From: an uncultured Thermoanaerobaculia bacterium
GTDB lineage: Bacteria > Acidobacteriota > Thermoanaerobaculia > Multivoradales > Multivoraceae
NCBI GenBank assembly: GCA_951813015.1
Contig: CATOTG010000010.1
Coordinates: 1-38,043 of the forward strand
Length of the DNA stretch: 38,043 bases
Direction of reading: 5' to 3'
Shown: positions 28,691 to 38,043 of the stretch, piece by piece
How positions within the stretch are numbered: the first letter of the stretch is position 1
How the letters are laid out: every line of letters starts with the position of its first letter
The notes under the pieces: model-generated
What the model was told of the DNA's origin: nothing
Databases searched by the model: none
The model's input: only the letters and a program-made list of their open reading frames with translations
Made by a program: the position numbers and the translations under genes

Positions 28691-29572
28691 TCAGTGAGTC
28701 ATGCCGTAGATCAGGTAGTTCACGCCCAGCTTGAAGCCCTTCTGAGTCACGTCGACCGGGTAGATGGCGTACTCCGACCATTCCCAGAAGTCGCCGATGT
28801 CCATGTTGTAGTTGATCGCCACCATCAGCCGCCGGTTCGGATCGTTGTCCTCGAAGACGCCGTAGATCTTGCCGCGTACGGGAAAGACTCCGGGAAGGTC
28901 GAGATCGAAGTCCAGATCCTCGAGCGGGAAGAAGGCCCGGAATACCGGATGGTCGATCGTCATCGGCGCCAGTTCGTAGCCGGGAAGCAGCCGCCCCATC
29001 TGGCGTTCGAAGTTCTCCCACTGCAGGGGATACCCGCGTACGTCGAAGAAATCGTCGATGACGAGGAAGCCGCCCTTGAACAGGTAGGCGCGGAGGTTGG
29101 CGAGTTCCTCCTCGGTCGGGTTCCAGAACCCGGGCTCGCAAAGGTAGGCCCAGGGATGCTCGAAGAGCCGCGGATCGGTCAGTTCGATCACGTTGCCGCC
29201 GCCCGTGAACACGTCGATGTGGGTCATCTCGTCGACGATCCGGGTGAAGTTCCGCTCCGCGTCCGGATAGTCGTGGTTCCATTTGAGATCCAGGCCCCAC
29301 ATGAACGGGCCGCCGCCCCAGCGCGTCGGCTCGAACTTGATCCGGGCGAAGGTGAAGCCGCCCGAATAGGGAAACGACGGCGTCTCCACCTCCGGGGCCC
29401 GCCAGAAGTCGTCGCGGGCGAACAGGGCGCCGGCCAGGGCGGCGAGGACGACCACGCCGGCCAGGACAACGCGCCCGCGGCGTCCGCGGACGGTGCTGAA
29501 ATCGCCGGCCATGCGTGCGACCGCCAGGCTCGGAGCCTTCGGCGGCCTGTTCGCTCTCCGGACGCGGTTCAC
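28691..29572 (-). CDS. DUF4159 family exported protein (copy 1)
   Basis: A 293-residue protein with a membrane helix at about 35-53 and a DUF4159 domain, a glutamine-amidotransferase-like fold without obvious catalytic Cys. Typical segments are GGFTFARIKFEPTRWGGGPFMWGLDL, LRAYLFKGGFLVIDDFFDVRGYPLQWENFERQM, PMTIDHPVFRAFFPL, and the ending NYNMDIGDFWEWSEYAIYP...GVNYLIYGMTH. The GTG start at 29572 overlaps the TPR-protease TGA (GTGA), giving coupling; an ATG 21 codons inside is an alternative. It is paralogous to the DUF4159 protein at the head of the cluster; the shared motifs are the GGFxVIDDF turn and the C-terminal YxMxH. Confidence 0.88.
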   Translation of the reverse strand: MNRVRRANRPPKAPSLAVARMAGDFSTVRGRRGRVVLAGVVVLAALAGALFARDDFWRAPEVETPSFPYSGGFTFARIKFEPTRWGGGPFMWGLDLKWNHDYPDAERNFTRIVDEMTHIDVFTGGGNVIELTDPRLFEHPWAYLCEPGFWNPTEEELANLRAYLFKGGFLVIDDFFDVRGYPLQWENFERQMGRLLPGYELAPMTIDHPVFRAFFPLEDLDFDLDLPGVFPVRGKIYGVFEDNDPNRRLMVAINYNMDIGDFWEWSEYAIYPVDVTQKGFKLGVNYLIYGMTH

Positions 29573-32293
29573 GAGCCCTCCCCCACGAGGTCGAGCAGGA
29601 GTTCCTGCGCCGGGTCGTAGCCGGGCGCCACCTCGAGGGCTCGCAGCACCGACCGGCGCGCCTGCTCCGGCTGACCGGCACGATGCTGGGCCACCGCCAG
29701 CTCGTAGAGCGCGACGGCGCGGTCCGGCGGATCGAGAGCGACCAGGGCGGCGCGTTCCCGCACGGCAAGTTCGAAGCGGCCCGCGGCCGAGGCGAGGTCG
29801 GCGAGACGGCTGTGCACGCCCAGATCGTACGGCGAAATGTAGAGCGACCGCTCCAGGATCTCCGCCTCGTGCTCTGTGCGGCCGGCGCTCTCGAGCAGCT
29901 CGGCCAGAGCCAGATGCTCGTCCCAGGCCATCTCGTTGCTTGCCACCAACGTGTTGAGCGCCTCGATCGCCTCGTCCTCGCGTTCTTGCCGCCGGTAGAT
30001 TTCGGCCAGCAGAGTGTAGGCGTTCCCGGGACCCACGTAGTCCGGGAAGAGGTCGCGGCCGCGCAGCAGCGGAGCCTCCGCCTCCTCGAAACGTTCCTCG
30101 CGGAACAGGGCCGCGCCGTAGGTCATCTGGATTCTGAAGTCGTCAGGGCTCTCCTTCGCCGCGCGCGCAAGGGCTTCGAGATCCGGTCCGCGGGTCGCGA
30201 ACGGGTTGCGCGTCGGCGCGCGGGACGGTCCGCCCTCGCCGGCTTCCCGCTCCTCCTCGTCAGGCTCCGGCGGCGCCTCGCCGAGCGACGCGACGGCGGC
30301 GCCGAAGCGGGCCCGGAGATGGCCGAAGAACCGCTCGTCGAAGTCGTCGAGGGCGAGGGACATCGCCTCCTCGAAGACCTCCTCCGTGCTCTTGCCGTCG
30401 CGATAGCCCGCGAGCATCGCAAGGATCGCGTCGGAAACCGTAGTTCTCCTCGATCCAGTCGCAAATCAGCGACGCCTGGAGGTAGGACAGCGCAATCTGA
30501 TTGGGGAACTTCGGCCGGACGAAGCCGTCGTTGATCTCGGCGATGCCCAGCAGCTCGTCGTCGCGCAGCGCGGCAAGGAAGCCCACCTGGACGTCGTCAC
30601 CCCAGCCTGGCTGCGCCCGCCGCTCCTCGAACACCGACAACCCCTCGGTAAACCAGCGGGGGATCTTCGAGTCGGTGGCGAGCAGCGTGAACGTATGGGC
30701 GATCTCGTGCCAGAGCGTGCCGCCCCAGTTGAAATGGCCGACCTGACGAGCCGACGGCGAGTCGAGAGCGATCACCGGCCCGAAGCAGACGCCGAGCGCG
30801 CCGAGCCCGGCCAGCCCGACGGTGCGAACCGAGAAATCGGCATGCGATGGATAGACCTCGACGCGAATGGGCGCCCCTGGTTCAAAGTGGTAGCGCTCGG
30901 CCAGCGTCACCCAGGCCTCCTCCGCCAGCTCGACCATGTAGGGGGCCAGCAGCTCCGCCTCGCGATCGTGGATGTGGAACTCGAAGTGCTCGCTCTCGAC
31001 TTTCCGGTACTCGCCGAACGTGTCGAGCAGGTCGAGCGTGTTCTTCGTCCAGACGTTGTACGGATCGCCTGCGAAGGAAGTCTCGAGGTTCGCCCTTCCG
31101 GCCTCGATGTCCCCCAGCCGGAGCTGGTTCATGCCCAGCAGGCCGTAGCCCCGCCAGGACTTCGGGGTCGACCCGCACGGCCTCGGCGGCGAAATCGCGC
31201 GCCCTGCGCGTAGAGCCGGTTGTCGACGCTGGCGTCGGCGAGGGTCGTTGAACAGGTCGGCATGGCTCGGATTGTCGGCGAGCACCGCGTCGCGGAGGGC
31301 CGCGAAGTCCTCGTCGCGACCCTCCAGGAACGCGGCCGCCGCGAGCAGCGTCCGGGCGGTGAGCGAACCCGGGTCGATCTCGAGCGCCCTCTCCGCCTCT
31401 TCTCGCGCCTCCGCGAAGCGCTCGGCCTGAAACCGGAGACGGGCCCGGAACACGCGCGCCGGAATCAGGTTCGGGTTGACCTCGAGAGCGGAGTCCAGGA
31501 CGCTTTGGGCTCGGGGGTCGCCGTCGAAGCGCATCGTTTGCGCCATCGCGAGCAGCGCTTCCGGATGGCGCGGGTTGGACCGCAACACGTCGGCAAGCGA
31601 CGAACGGGCCTGGCTGCTGTCGTACTTCTCGAGGAACAGCTCGCCGAGCCGGATGCGAGGCGCCGGCCAGGAAGGGGCGAGCGCCACCGCCTCGTCATAG
31701 GCCCGCAGCGCGTCCTTGAACAGTTCCGGATCGTCGCGCCCGAGGAACTGGCAAGCCTGCCCCACGGCAACGAGTTCCTCGGCCGTATCGGCGGCGCCGC
31801 GGTTGTAGGCGTCGATCAACCCGTAGAAGCCTGAGGTTGCTGCCTCGATCTCGCCCCGCTCCCAGGCCAGTCGAGCGAGTTCGAACGAAGCGACGAGGGC
31901 GTCCGCGCCCTGGGCGGCCCGGGCCTCCTCGAAAAAGCGCCGAGCCGTTTCCCGGTCCCCTCGAAGGAGCGCTACCCTGCCGCGCAGCACGCCGAGCCCA
32001 GGCGCGGCGCCGTCTCTGCCTGCGAACGCGGCTTCGGCGTCGTCGTAGCGACCGATCGAGATCAGCGCCTCGACCCGCAGTCTCAGCGCCCGCGGATCGT
32101 CCGCCCCGTCGGCCGGCGCGTCGAGCTGCTCTACCGCCTCGTCGTAGCGGCCGGTCAGAATCCACTGCTCGATCTCGTCCAGCGAAACCGGCCCGTCCTG
32201 GGCCGCGGCAACCGGCTGCAGCCAACCGGCGATCGTCAGGACGACAGCCACCCGTTTGATCCACCGGTCGACGAGGTCGCGGCGCACGTTCAT
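29569..32293 (-). CDS. TPR protein with gluzincin metalloprotease domain (frameshifted)
   Basis: After removal of four single-base insertions (near 30433, 31163, 31203 and 31246) the span gives 907 codons. A signal peptide or anchor is at about 10-30 (VAVVLTIAGWLQPVAAAQ). About a dozen TPR-like helical pairs follow, then a peptidase MA-type domain (FEFHIHDREAELLAPYM, GAPIRVEVYPSHADFSVRTVG) with the zinc motif HEIAH encoded at 30695-30709 and the third ligand in RWFTEGLSVFEE. A C-terminal block of further TPRs closes the protein. The first part is open from 32293 to about 30440 except the short garbled stretch at 31163-31246; the last part is 29569-30432. The ATG at 32293 overlaps the caspase-like gene stop (ATGA). 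Likely a periplasmic or lipid-side protease or peptide-binding scaffold; substrate unknown. Confidence 0.82.
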
Positions 32294-33323
32294 CGATCGG
32301 GATTCCCCTCGGCGTCGTCGCCCCCGCCGTCCCCGGCCGCCTGCAGCTCCCGGTCGACCAGTGCGAGATCCACCATCAGATCCTGCAGCTCGCTGAGGTA
32401 GACCTCCTCGTCGAGCGACTCCCGCTGCAACCGGAGTTCGTCGATCCGGCGCTCTATCCCGCCACGGCGTTCGACCAACTGCCGCATCTCCTCCGTCTGA
32501 ACGTCCGAAAATGCCTCCTCGCCCAAAAGGACGAGGCTCGCGAGCCTCCCGTCGCCCGGTCCGGAGGACTCGACTCCCCTCCGGCGCCAGGGTTCCCTCG
32601 CCATCGCCGTTGTCGTCGAGAAGCGCATGCTCGGTTCGGATCTGCCCTGCCTGCCGGTAGTAACGCTCGACCTCCCGTTGAGCGAACTCGAACGCCTCGA
32701 GGGCGGACGTGCGCCCGTCCTTGTTTCGATCTCCCGCGGCGCCATCGAAGGCCTCGGCGAGATAGCCGCCGAACAGCGACTCGTTGCCCTGGGCGCCAGA
32801 CTTCGTCGCGGTGATGACCACCCGGCCCTCTCTTGCCAGCGGCGCGACAAACCCCCCGGAAGCGGAGCTCGCGTTGATGAACACGAGGCGGCGGTCCGAC
32901 AGCGGCTCGAGCGCCGCGGCGTACTGCTCGGCCACGAGATCCCGCCCCGGCAGATTGAACCGGGGCGGACCCGCTGAACCGCTGCCGTGCCCGAACAGCA
33001 GGATCCACACGTCGTCGCCGGCGCTCGACCGCTCGCCGAGCGCCTTGATCTCCGCGAGCAGGTTTTCGCCCGTGGACCGTGCCCGAATGCGCTCCGGGTC
33101 GAGCTCGGGATCCTCGCCGAGGTAGACGACCCCGATCCTCGCTCAGACCCGCCTCAAGCGCCGCCTCGACCACGCGCACGGCCCAGGAGTGGAAGCGTTC
33201 GGTGTACATCTGTTCGCCGCCGACACCCGTTACCACGAGAAGGTGGCTCTCGGCGCCGAGCGGGGCCACGGCAAGGGAACACGCGAACGCCGCCGCGAGA
33301 CGCCTGTACCCGGGGCGCCTCAC
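32290..33323 (-). CDS. Caspase-like (C13/C14 fold) exported protein with Ser in place of catalytic Cys (frameshifted)
   Basis: A protein of about 343 residues once two insertions (near 32575 and near 33137) are removed. A signal peptide precedes AESHLLVVTGVGGEQMYTERFHSW. The caspase/legumain-like core shows the His motif WILLFGHGSGSAG and the second motif RRLVFINASSASGGFVAPLA, where the nucleophile position carries Ser, not Cys. Two Asp-rich EF-hand-like loops follow: DRNKDGRTSALEAFEF and LDDNGDGEGT. A C-terminal coiled coil ends the protein (RRIDELRLQRESLDEEVYLSELQDLMVDLALVDRELQ). The GTG start overlaps the upstream TGA (GTGA) and the stop overlaps the TPR-protease ATG. It may be a pseudo-enzyme, a serine variant or a calcium-responsive binding protein. 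Confidence 0.8.
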
Positions 33324-35639
33324 GCCATCCCCAGACGGCGCCGAACCGCCCACTCGCCGCCCAAGAGTGCCATGAGGAGCAGGAACAGGATCGGCATGTC
33401 CCAGAGATCCCGCGCCTCTCGCACGGTCGTTCCCTCCTGGCTGACCGAAAGGTCCTCGACCAGCCTTTCCATCTCGTCCAACTCGTACTGGCGGCCCCCC
33501 GTTTCATCGGCGACCCTTCCCAGCACCGAGTCCCGGCGAGCGGCGCCGAACAACTCCTCGTTCAGGGTGTCCACCGTGAACCGCGGAGGTCGCGACCCCC
33601 AGCAGTTCGCCCTCCGACGTCGCGTCCACTTCGACCTTGTAGTGGCCGCGCTCGCCCGCCACGAACGTGCCGACGAACTCGCCGTCGCGCTCGACCGACC
33701 AGTCGAGCGGGACAAAGGCCTCATCTCCGGACGGCAGCTCGATCGTGGCCGTGACCTGCGCCCGGTTCACCTCCCGGAAGGCCGCGTCCCGCACGTTTGG
33801 CGCGCAGCGTGACGGTGCTCCCGGGCTCGAACCGGTCGCGGTCCGTCTCGACCTCGACCTGATCGGGGACATAGGACACCAACCAGCGCAGCATCTGCCG
33901 CCATAGCCGCTCGTGGGTCTGGTCCTCGAGCGGAATGTCCGCGCTCATCTGCCAGTGCCAGGAGTCGTGCGGGGTGAAGGCGATCGCCCGGCCGCGGCCG
34001 ATCCGATGATGCGCCAGCGCCACCAAGGGCTGGCGCGACATCGGGGTCTGCGCACTCAGGAGCGCGGTCGCGCCTGCTTTCACTTCCGTCGCCCGCTGGT
34101 ACGTCGAAAGCCGCGGCAGGGTCGACCAGAGATCGTTCGATTCGGCCCGGTCGTCGCGCAGCAGGGTCGCGGGATGGGCGCGTCCCTGGGCCGTCAACTC
34201 GAGTGCCAGGGTCGTGGATCAGTTCGGGCCGAGCTTCTCCGACGGCGTTTCGACGTCGTAGAGGACAAGTGGCGACAGTTCCGCGACCGGCGTGCCGGCG
34301 AAGCCGCCTTCCGAGAACGAACGGCGGCTGCCAAGCAGAAGCACGCCGCCGCCGCGCCGGGCGGCGAAATCGACGAGCATCCGCATCTGGTCGTGGGTGA
34401 AGAAGCTCGCCTCCATGCTCCCCAGAATGATGCCCTGATACTCGAACAGATCCTCGCGGCGGGTGGGAAACCCGTCGAAGCGCTTCGTGTCCTCGTCGAA
34501 GTTGATGCCGTAGAACTTGTTCGCGGCCTGACGGGTCATCGACACGACGTGGAGGTTCTCGTCGAACTGGACCGCCCGGCGCAGGAACTTCGACTCGTCG
34601 CGCGGTTCGCCCTCGAAGAAGAAGATCTTCTCCTTCCGGTTCGTCACTTCGACCAGGGCGATCCGCTCGTTGTTGAGGACGAGACCCCTCGTCCGGCTGT
34701 CCGGGCACCCGAAAACGGAACTCCCGCGCCCCCGAATCGCTGGCCGCGAACATCACCCGGGCGGTCACCGCCGAACTCCGCCGCGGGAAGGTCACCTGCT
34801 CCACGTTGACGATACGCCCGTCATCCTCGACTTCGAGGTTCACGCTGCGGCCTCCGAACCCCGTCTGACTCAAGGTGACCTCGACTTCCACCGTGGACCC
34901 CTGGAGCACCCGTCGAGGGGCGACCACGCGCGACACCTCGATGTCCTTCTCCAGGCCCTGGCGCCCCAGCCCGACGGAATGCACCGGCGTCCCCGCGGCC
35001 TTGAGCGCGAGCAGAGCGTCACCGAGTTCGGCCGGCGCCGAATCGGCGCCGTCGGGAGAGCAGGACGATCCCCGCCAACGGCAAGCCCGCCAACTCGTCC
35101 GACGCCGCGACCAGCGCCTCGCCGATGCGGCTGTCGGCGCGAGCGAACCGGAGCTGATCGCCCGACTCGATCCGCTCCGTGCCGCGGCCGAAGGCGAGAT
35201 GGCGTACCTGAAAGCGCTGCTCCAGCAGCTCCAGCAGGGAACCCGGCGCCCCGGAGAGCGCCTCCCGGACCGCCCCGCCCCGGGTACCGTCCTCGGCCGC
35301 GTCTTCGTCCGGCATCGCCATGCTGCCCGAGTCGTCGATCAGAATGCCGACGAAGGACTCTTGCGGAACCACCGTCGACAGGACCAGGGCCGGCTGCAGC
35401 AGGCAGAGGACCAGCACGGCGATGGCCAGGGAGCGCAACGTCGGCGGCAGCCAGCGGTAGCGCTCCGCGCCGGCGCCGGGACCGGGACGCATCCGCCGGT
35501 AGGTGAACGCGGCGAAGACGAGCGCGGCGCCGGCAAGAAGCGCCGCGAGCTGCATCCAGCCCGGAGCGGCCAAGGCGAACCGACCCTCGTCGAAGAGGGC
35601 CGGCCGGTACTTGAACAGGAACTCGAAGAGACCGGCCAT
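33320..35639 (-). CDS. Large VWA and amidotransferase-like membrane protein (frameshifted)
   Basis: Removing five insertions and restoring one deletion (near 33586, 33797, 34205/34218, 34686 and 35055) gives 772 codons. From the ATG at 35639: two membrane helices (about 29-46 and 69-90), then a VWA domain with DDSGSM at 102-107. A beta-sandwich follows (VVAPRRVLQGSTVEVEVTLS, GREFRFRVPGQPDEG-type), then a class-I amidotransferase-like fold (FEYQGIILGSMEASFFTHDQMRMLVDF, GGGVLLLGSRRSFSEGG) and a final anchor DMPILFLLLMALLGGEWAVRRR. The layout matches large periplasmic VWA/GATase-like membrane proteins often found with DUF4159 genes. It sits between DUF4159 copy 2 and the caspase-like gene in a run of overlaps. 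The pieces seen as separate frames are 35019-35639, 34700-34984, 34219-34680, 33800-34197, 33600-33795 and 33320-33580. Confidence 0.8.
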
Positions 35640-35682
35640 GAGGAACGAGGAGACGGGGAGGCGGGGAGTCGAAACGCCGGGC

Positions 35683-36570
35683 TCAGTGCGACATGGCGTA
35701 GACGACGAAGTTGACTCCCATCTGGTACGCGTAATGCGAGAACCGTACCGGGTACCACTCGTCTTCCGCCCACTCCCAGGCGTCGCCGAGGTCGGTGTTC
35801 CAGTTGATCACCACGATCAGCCGGCCGTGGTCGTCGAAGATGCCGCGCACGTGCGGCGTGTAGCCGTCCTGCTCCCACGTCGGACCGCCGTACCGACCCT
35901 GGCCCACGTTCGGTACCTGGAGGATCTCCTCGACATCGTAGAAGCAGTGAAAGATCGGGTGGTCCAGGGGGATTTCGACGATTCGGTACTCGGGCAGGAG
36001 CTCGGACAATTCGCGCTCCAGGTTCGCCCACTCCCAACTGCCCCAGAAATCGTCGATGACCCAGAAGCCGCCGGCGAGAAGGTATCGGCGCAACGCCTCG
36101 CGTTCATCCTCTCGAAGAGCCATGTGGCCAACCTCCACCGAGTAGAGGAAGGGGAAACGGTAGAGCTCCGGGTCCGTCGCCTGCCGCGCATTGTAGTAGT
36201 CGTAGGCGTCCAACTGGTCGAGCAGTCTCTTCAGGCCGATCATGAACTGCACATCCGCCTTGGGGAAGTCGACCGACCAGCTTCCACGCCCCATGTACGG
36301 ACTGCCGCTGTACGCCAGACGGGTGAAGTAGAACTCCCGGAGCACGTCGTCCGGAAGAACAGGCCTTGGCACGTACCGATCGAACAGCGGCATCGCCTCG
36401 GGAGGCAGGGACCGTCGGTACCGGGTGCGGACGTCGCGCCGGTCGTCGAGACCCCTGACCTGTGGCCCCGGCGCCGGCGCCGGCGCCGTTCGGACGGCAA
36501 GCAGGCCGGCGACCGCGGCGGCCGCCAGAGCGGCGGCAACTGCCAGGAACGCTGTTCGCCGGATCGGCAC
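35683..36570 (-). CDS. DUF4159 family exported protein (copy 2)
   Basis: An exported DUF4159 protein heading the cluster, with an N-terminal hydrophobic segment (RRTAFLAVAAALAAAAVAGLLAV) and a domain carrying REFYFTRLAYSG, GSWSVDFPKADVQFMIGLKRLL, LLAGGFWVIDDFWGSWEWANLERELSELLP, IPLDHPIFHCFYDVEEI and the ending WYPVRFSHYAYQMGVNFVVYAMSH. I prefer the GTG at 36570 (VPIRRT, 295 residues) because the in-frame ATG at 36642 lies in the palindromic repeat array and would encode repeat-derived residues ahead of the export signal; the longer form (319 residues) cannot be excluded. It is 43 bp upstream of the VWA/amidotransferase-like gene. Confidence 0.85.
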   Translation of the reverse strand: MPIRRTAFLAVAAALAAAAVAGLLAVRTAPAPAPGPQVRGLDDRRDVRTRYRRSLPPEAMPLFDRYVPRPVLPDDVLREFYFTRLAYSGSPYMGRGSWSVDFPKADVQFMIGLKRLLDQLDAYDYYNARQATDPELYRFPFLYSVEVGHMALREDEREALRRYLLAGGFWVIDDFWGSWEWANLERELSELLPEYRIVEIPLDHPIFHCFYDVEEILQVPNVGQGRYGGPTWEQDGYTPHVRGIFDDHGRLIVVINWNTDLGDAWEWAEDEWYPVRFSHYAYQMGVNFVVYAMSH

Positions 36571-36601
36571 GGGCGGGATCGTACCGCACGCCGAGGCCCC
36601 C

Positions 36602-36813
36602 GCTTCGCCCGCCGCGCGCGGGAATTCCGCCTGACTGGTCATGGCAGGACGGGGCGACCGACGTTTCGCCCGTCCCGCGCGGGACTCACGGCGGTATCAC
36701 GTGCGGGCCACTTCGAGCTGGTCGTTTCGCCCGCCGCGCGCGGGAATCGCCGGCCAATATGGCGCGGTCTCCAGGACACGATCCCGTTTCGCCCGTCGCG
36801 CGCGGGAATCACC
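36602..36813. repeat. Four palindromic repeats with CRISPR-like spacing (28 nt repeat, 33-34 nt spacer)
   Basis: Copies start at 36602, 36663, 36724 and 36786 (periods 61, 61, 62). The consensus begins GTTTCGCCCGYCGCGCG and ends CGGGAATCACC, with a CCCGC/GCGGG inverted core. The three intervening 33-34 bp stretches are unrelated to one another. This is the geometry of a type I-E array, and the repeat resembles I-E repeats in shape. But the four copies differ from each other (2 to 5 changes), there are no cas genes in the window, and clustered REP-like palindromes ending GCGGGAATC are common in GC-rich genomes. I am sure of the repeat and unsure of its class. Confidence 0.85.
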
Positions 36814-36834
36814 ACGGCCGTCCCGACCGCCCGG

Positions 36835-37513
36835 TCAGCGTTCGACGGCGTGCCAGACCTCGGGCAGCACCTCGACTCCGCTCAGGGATTCGACCAGGGT
36901 GAAGATCAGGTCATCCTCGTCGGCGCCAAGCTGCTCCGCCAGGTTCCGCATCACCTCGTCAATCGACGCGACGAGGGCGCTGAAGCGGAACTTCCAGTTG
37001 CCGTCCTCGTTGACGAACCGGTACTCCAACTCGTCGATGCCGCCGCCGAGCGCCGGATCCTCGAGGGAGGCCCGGGTGCGGGCAGCGGCCCAGGCCTCGT
37101 CGCCCTCGATCCGGACCGCGCCCACGGCAAGCTGCTCGATCGCCGCGGAGTTGATCCAGCCGATCTCCATCGCCCGCACGATCACGTCGGCCAAACTCCA
37201 TCCCCGTCAACTCGGCCACTTCGAACTGGTGCCGGAACGCCACGACCAGGAAGCGGTCGACGAAGGTTCGCTGCCGCACCTCCTCCCGGCTTCCATCGAG
37301 GACCAGTCGCTTCAGTTCCCGGTAGTAGTCGCCGGTCTCCCGGTCGACGAGGGCCGCGGCCCGTTCGCCGTCGCCGGCGATCAGGGCCTGGCGGTAGGCC
37401 TCGAACGTCTCCCGCACCGCCGCTTCTCCGGCGCCCGCGTCCCGGGGCGTCGGCTGGGCGGCCGGCAGCGCCATCGCCAGCCCCAGCGCGGCAACCGCGA
37501 CGATCGGCCGCAC
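36835..37513 (-). CDS. Small exported protein of unknown function (frameshifted)
   Basis: One T inserted in a run of three at 37193-37195 splits the gene; corrected it has 226 codons. A signal peptide opens it (VRPIVAVAALGLAMALPAAQ). The body (ETFEAYRQALIAGDGERAAALVDRETGDYYRELKRLVL, then a C-terminal half with VGAVRIEGDEAWAAARTR, YRFVNEDGNWKFRFSALVASIDEVMRNLA) resembles NTF2/SnoaL-like proteins that pair a helix-rich start with a curved sheet. I do not recognise the exact family. The GTG at 37513 lies nine bases past the isochorismatase-gene stop. An unbroken frame 36835-37194 holds its C-terminal half. Confidence 0.7.
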
Positions 37514-37521
37514 CCGCCGGG

Positions 37522-38043
37522 TCAAACGATCTGGCCCTCGCGCAGCAACCGGTTCACGCTCTTGAACCGAGGGTGGTTCTTGTCGCGCGCCAGCTCGAAG
37601 GCGACCGACTCGTGGTTCGTGATCTGGGCGCCGGCGTGACCAAGCCGCTGGAGCGCGTGGCGCCGGTACTCCTCGCCGCGCGAACTCGTGCAGTCCCAGC
37701 ACAGATGGACATCCGTCCCGCGGGAGATGAGATCGAGCGCCGTCTGCATGACGCAGATGTGGGTTTCGAGTCCCGCCACGACAACCTGCCGATCCGCCGG
37801 ATCGAGACCCGGCCGCGCCGCCGCCAGAGCTTCCTCGAACGCCGGCTCGCCGCAGCAACCGAACGACTCCTTCTCGGACCCTCCGGGTGCGGCCGCCTTC
37901 GGGATCCGTCTCCTCGATCACCGCCTCGAGCTCCTCGCGAGTCGGACCCCAATCCCCGCGGGTACTGCTCGGTCACGATCACCGGCAAGTCGAACATCCC
38001 GGCCAGGCGCAACAACCGGGAGGCGCCGTCGATAACCATCCGG
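37522..38043 (-). CDS. Isochorismatase-family cysteine hydrolase (partial, frameshifted)
   Basis: The 3' three quarters of a cysteine hydrolase of the YcaC/isochorismatase-like fold. VIVTEQYPRGLG matches the second strand region, and the nucleophilic Cys is in VVVAGLETHICVMQTALDL at about 37740-37790, followed by the typical DVHLCWDCTSSR and NHESVAFELARD. Two single-base insertions (near 37951 and 37904) break the frame; corrected, it reads GPTREELEAVIEETDPKAAA and then PGGSEKESFGCC. The N-terminal Asp lies beyond the window. The 37522-37779 frame carries the catalytic Cys. The reaction is not known; such enzymes hydrolyse small amides or vinyl ethers. Confidence 0.82.

Noticed and set aside
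33320..38043. Genuine pseudogene cluster
   Set aside because: Corrections of single bases restore full domains and exact codon multiples in each complete gene; the insertion bias fits sequencing error better.

Overview
The window is very GC-rich, densely coded bacterial DNA with AGGAGG-type ribosome binding sites, many GTG/TTG starts and TGATG/GTGA gene overlaps. The gene set combines a MoxR/DUF58/BatA/DUF4175/DUF4159 cluster, a DUF1080 secreted protein, a type ISP restriction enzyme, glutathione enzymes and paired acyl-CoA dehydrogenases. This fits a Gram-negative heterotroph, most plausibly Acidobacteriota or a neighbouring phylum; that placement is inference, since no rRNA or marker gene is present. 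Both ends cut through genes, so this is probably a whole metagenomic contig or a piece of one.

Layout. 1-3114 (minus): a fused type ISP restriction-methylation gene, broken by two single-base indels and by a (CT)37 tract. 3550-7643 (minus): a luciferase-like flavin monooxygenase, a secreted DUF1080 protein, a 61-bp hairpin-bearing tandem repeat, and an acyl-CoA carboxylase carboxyltransferase subunit. 8132-9772 (plus): an FAD oxidase of the alkylglycerone-phosphate synthase type. 9789-13655: a VapB-like antitoxin remnant and a glutathione group (chaC, gshB, gor). 13714-16356 (plus): a DUF368 polyprenyl-phosphate transporter and a secreted amidohydrolase broken by a 10-bp tandem duplication. 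16381-20610: a crotonase-family protein, an MBL-fold hydrolase and two overlapping acyl-CoA dehydrogenase genes.

20642-36570 (minus) is the most remarkable part: a roughly 16-kb run of ten co-directional, mostly overlapping or closely spaced genes. In transcription order they are DUF4159 protein, VWA/amidotransferase-like membrane protein, caspase-like protein, TPR-gluzincin metalloprotease, a second DUF4159 protein, MoxR AAA+ ATPase, a 31-codon micro-ORF, DUF58, BatA-type VWA protein, and a giant DUF4175 coiled-coil protein. It extends the Bat/aerotolerance theme (MoxR + DUF58 + VWA) with two protease-like modules and looks like a cell-envelope machine not described as a unit. Upstream of it lie a four-copy palindromic repeat with CRISPR-like 28/33 geometry, a small exported protein and an isochorismatase-family hydrolase.

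Caveat on sequence quality: five genes between 30.4 kb and 38 kb carry mostly single-base insertions. Removing the indels I infer gives exact multiples of three for the four genes complete in the window (2316, 1032, 2721 and 678 nt). These are therefore probably assembly errors near a contig end and not pseudogenes. A separate theme is short local duplication: several genes have a second, imperfect copy of their 3' end or of flanking DNA immediately beyond the gene.
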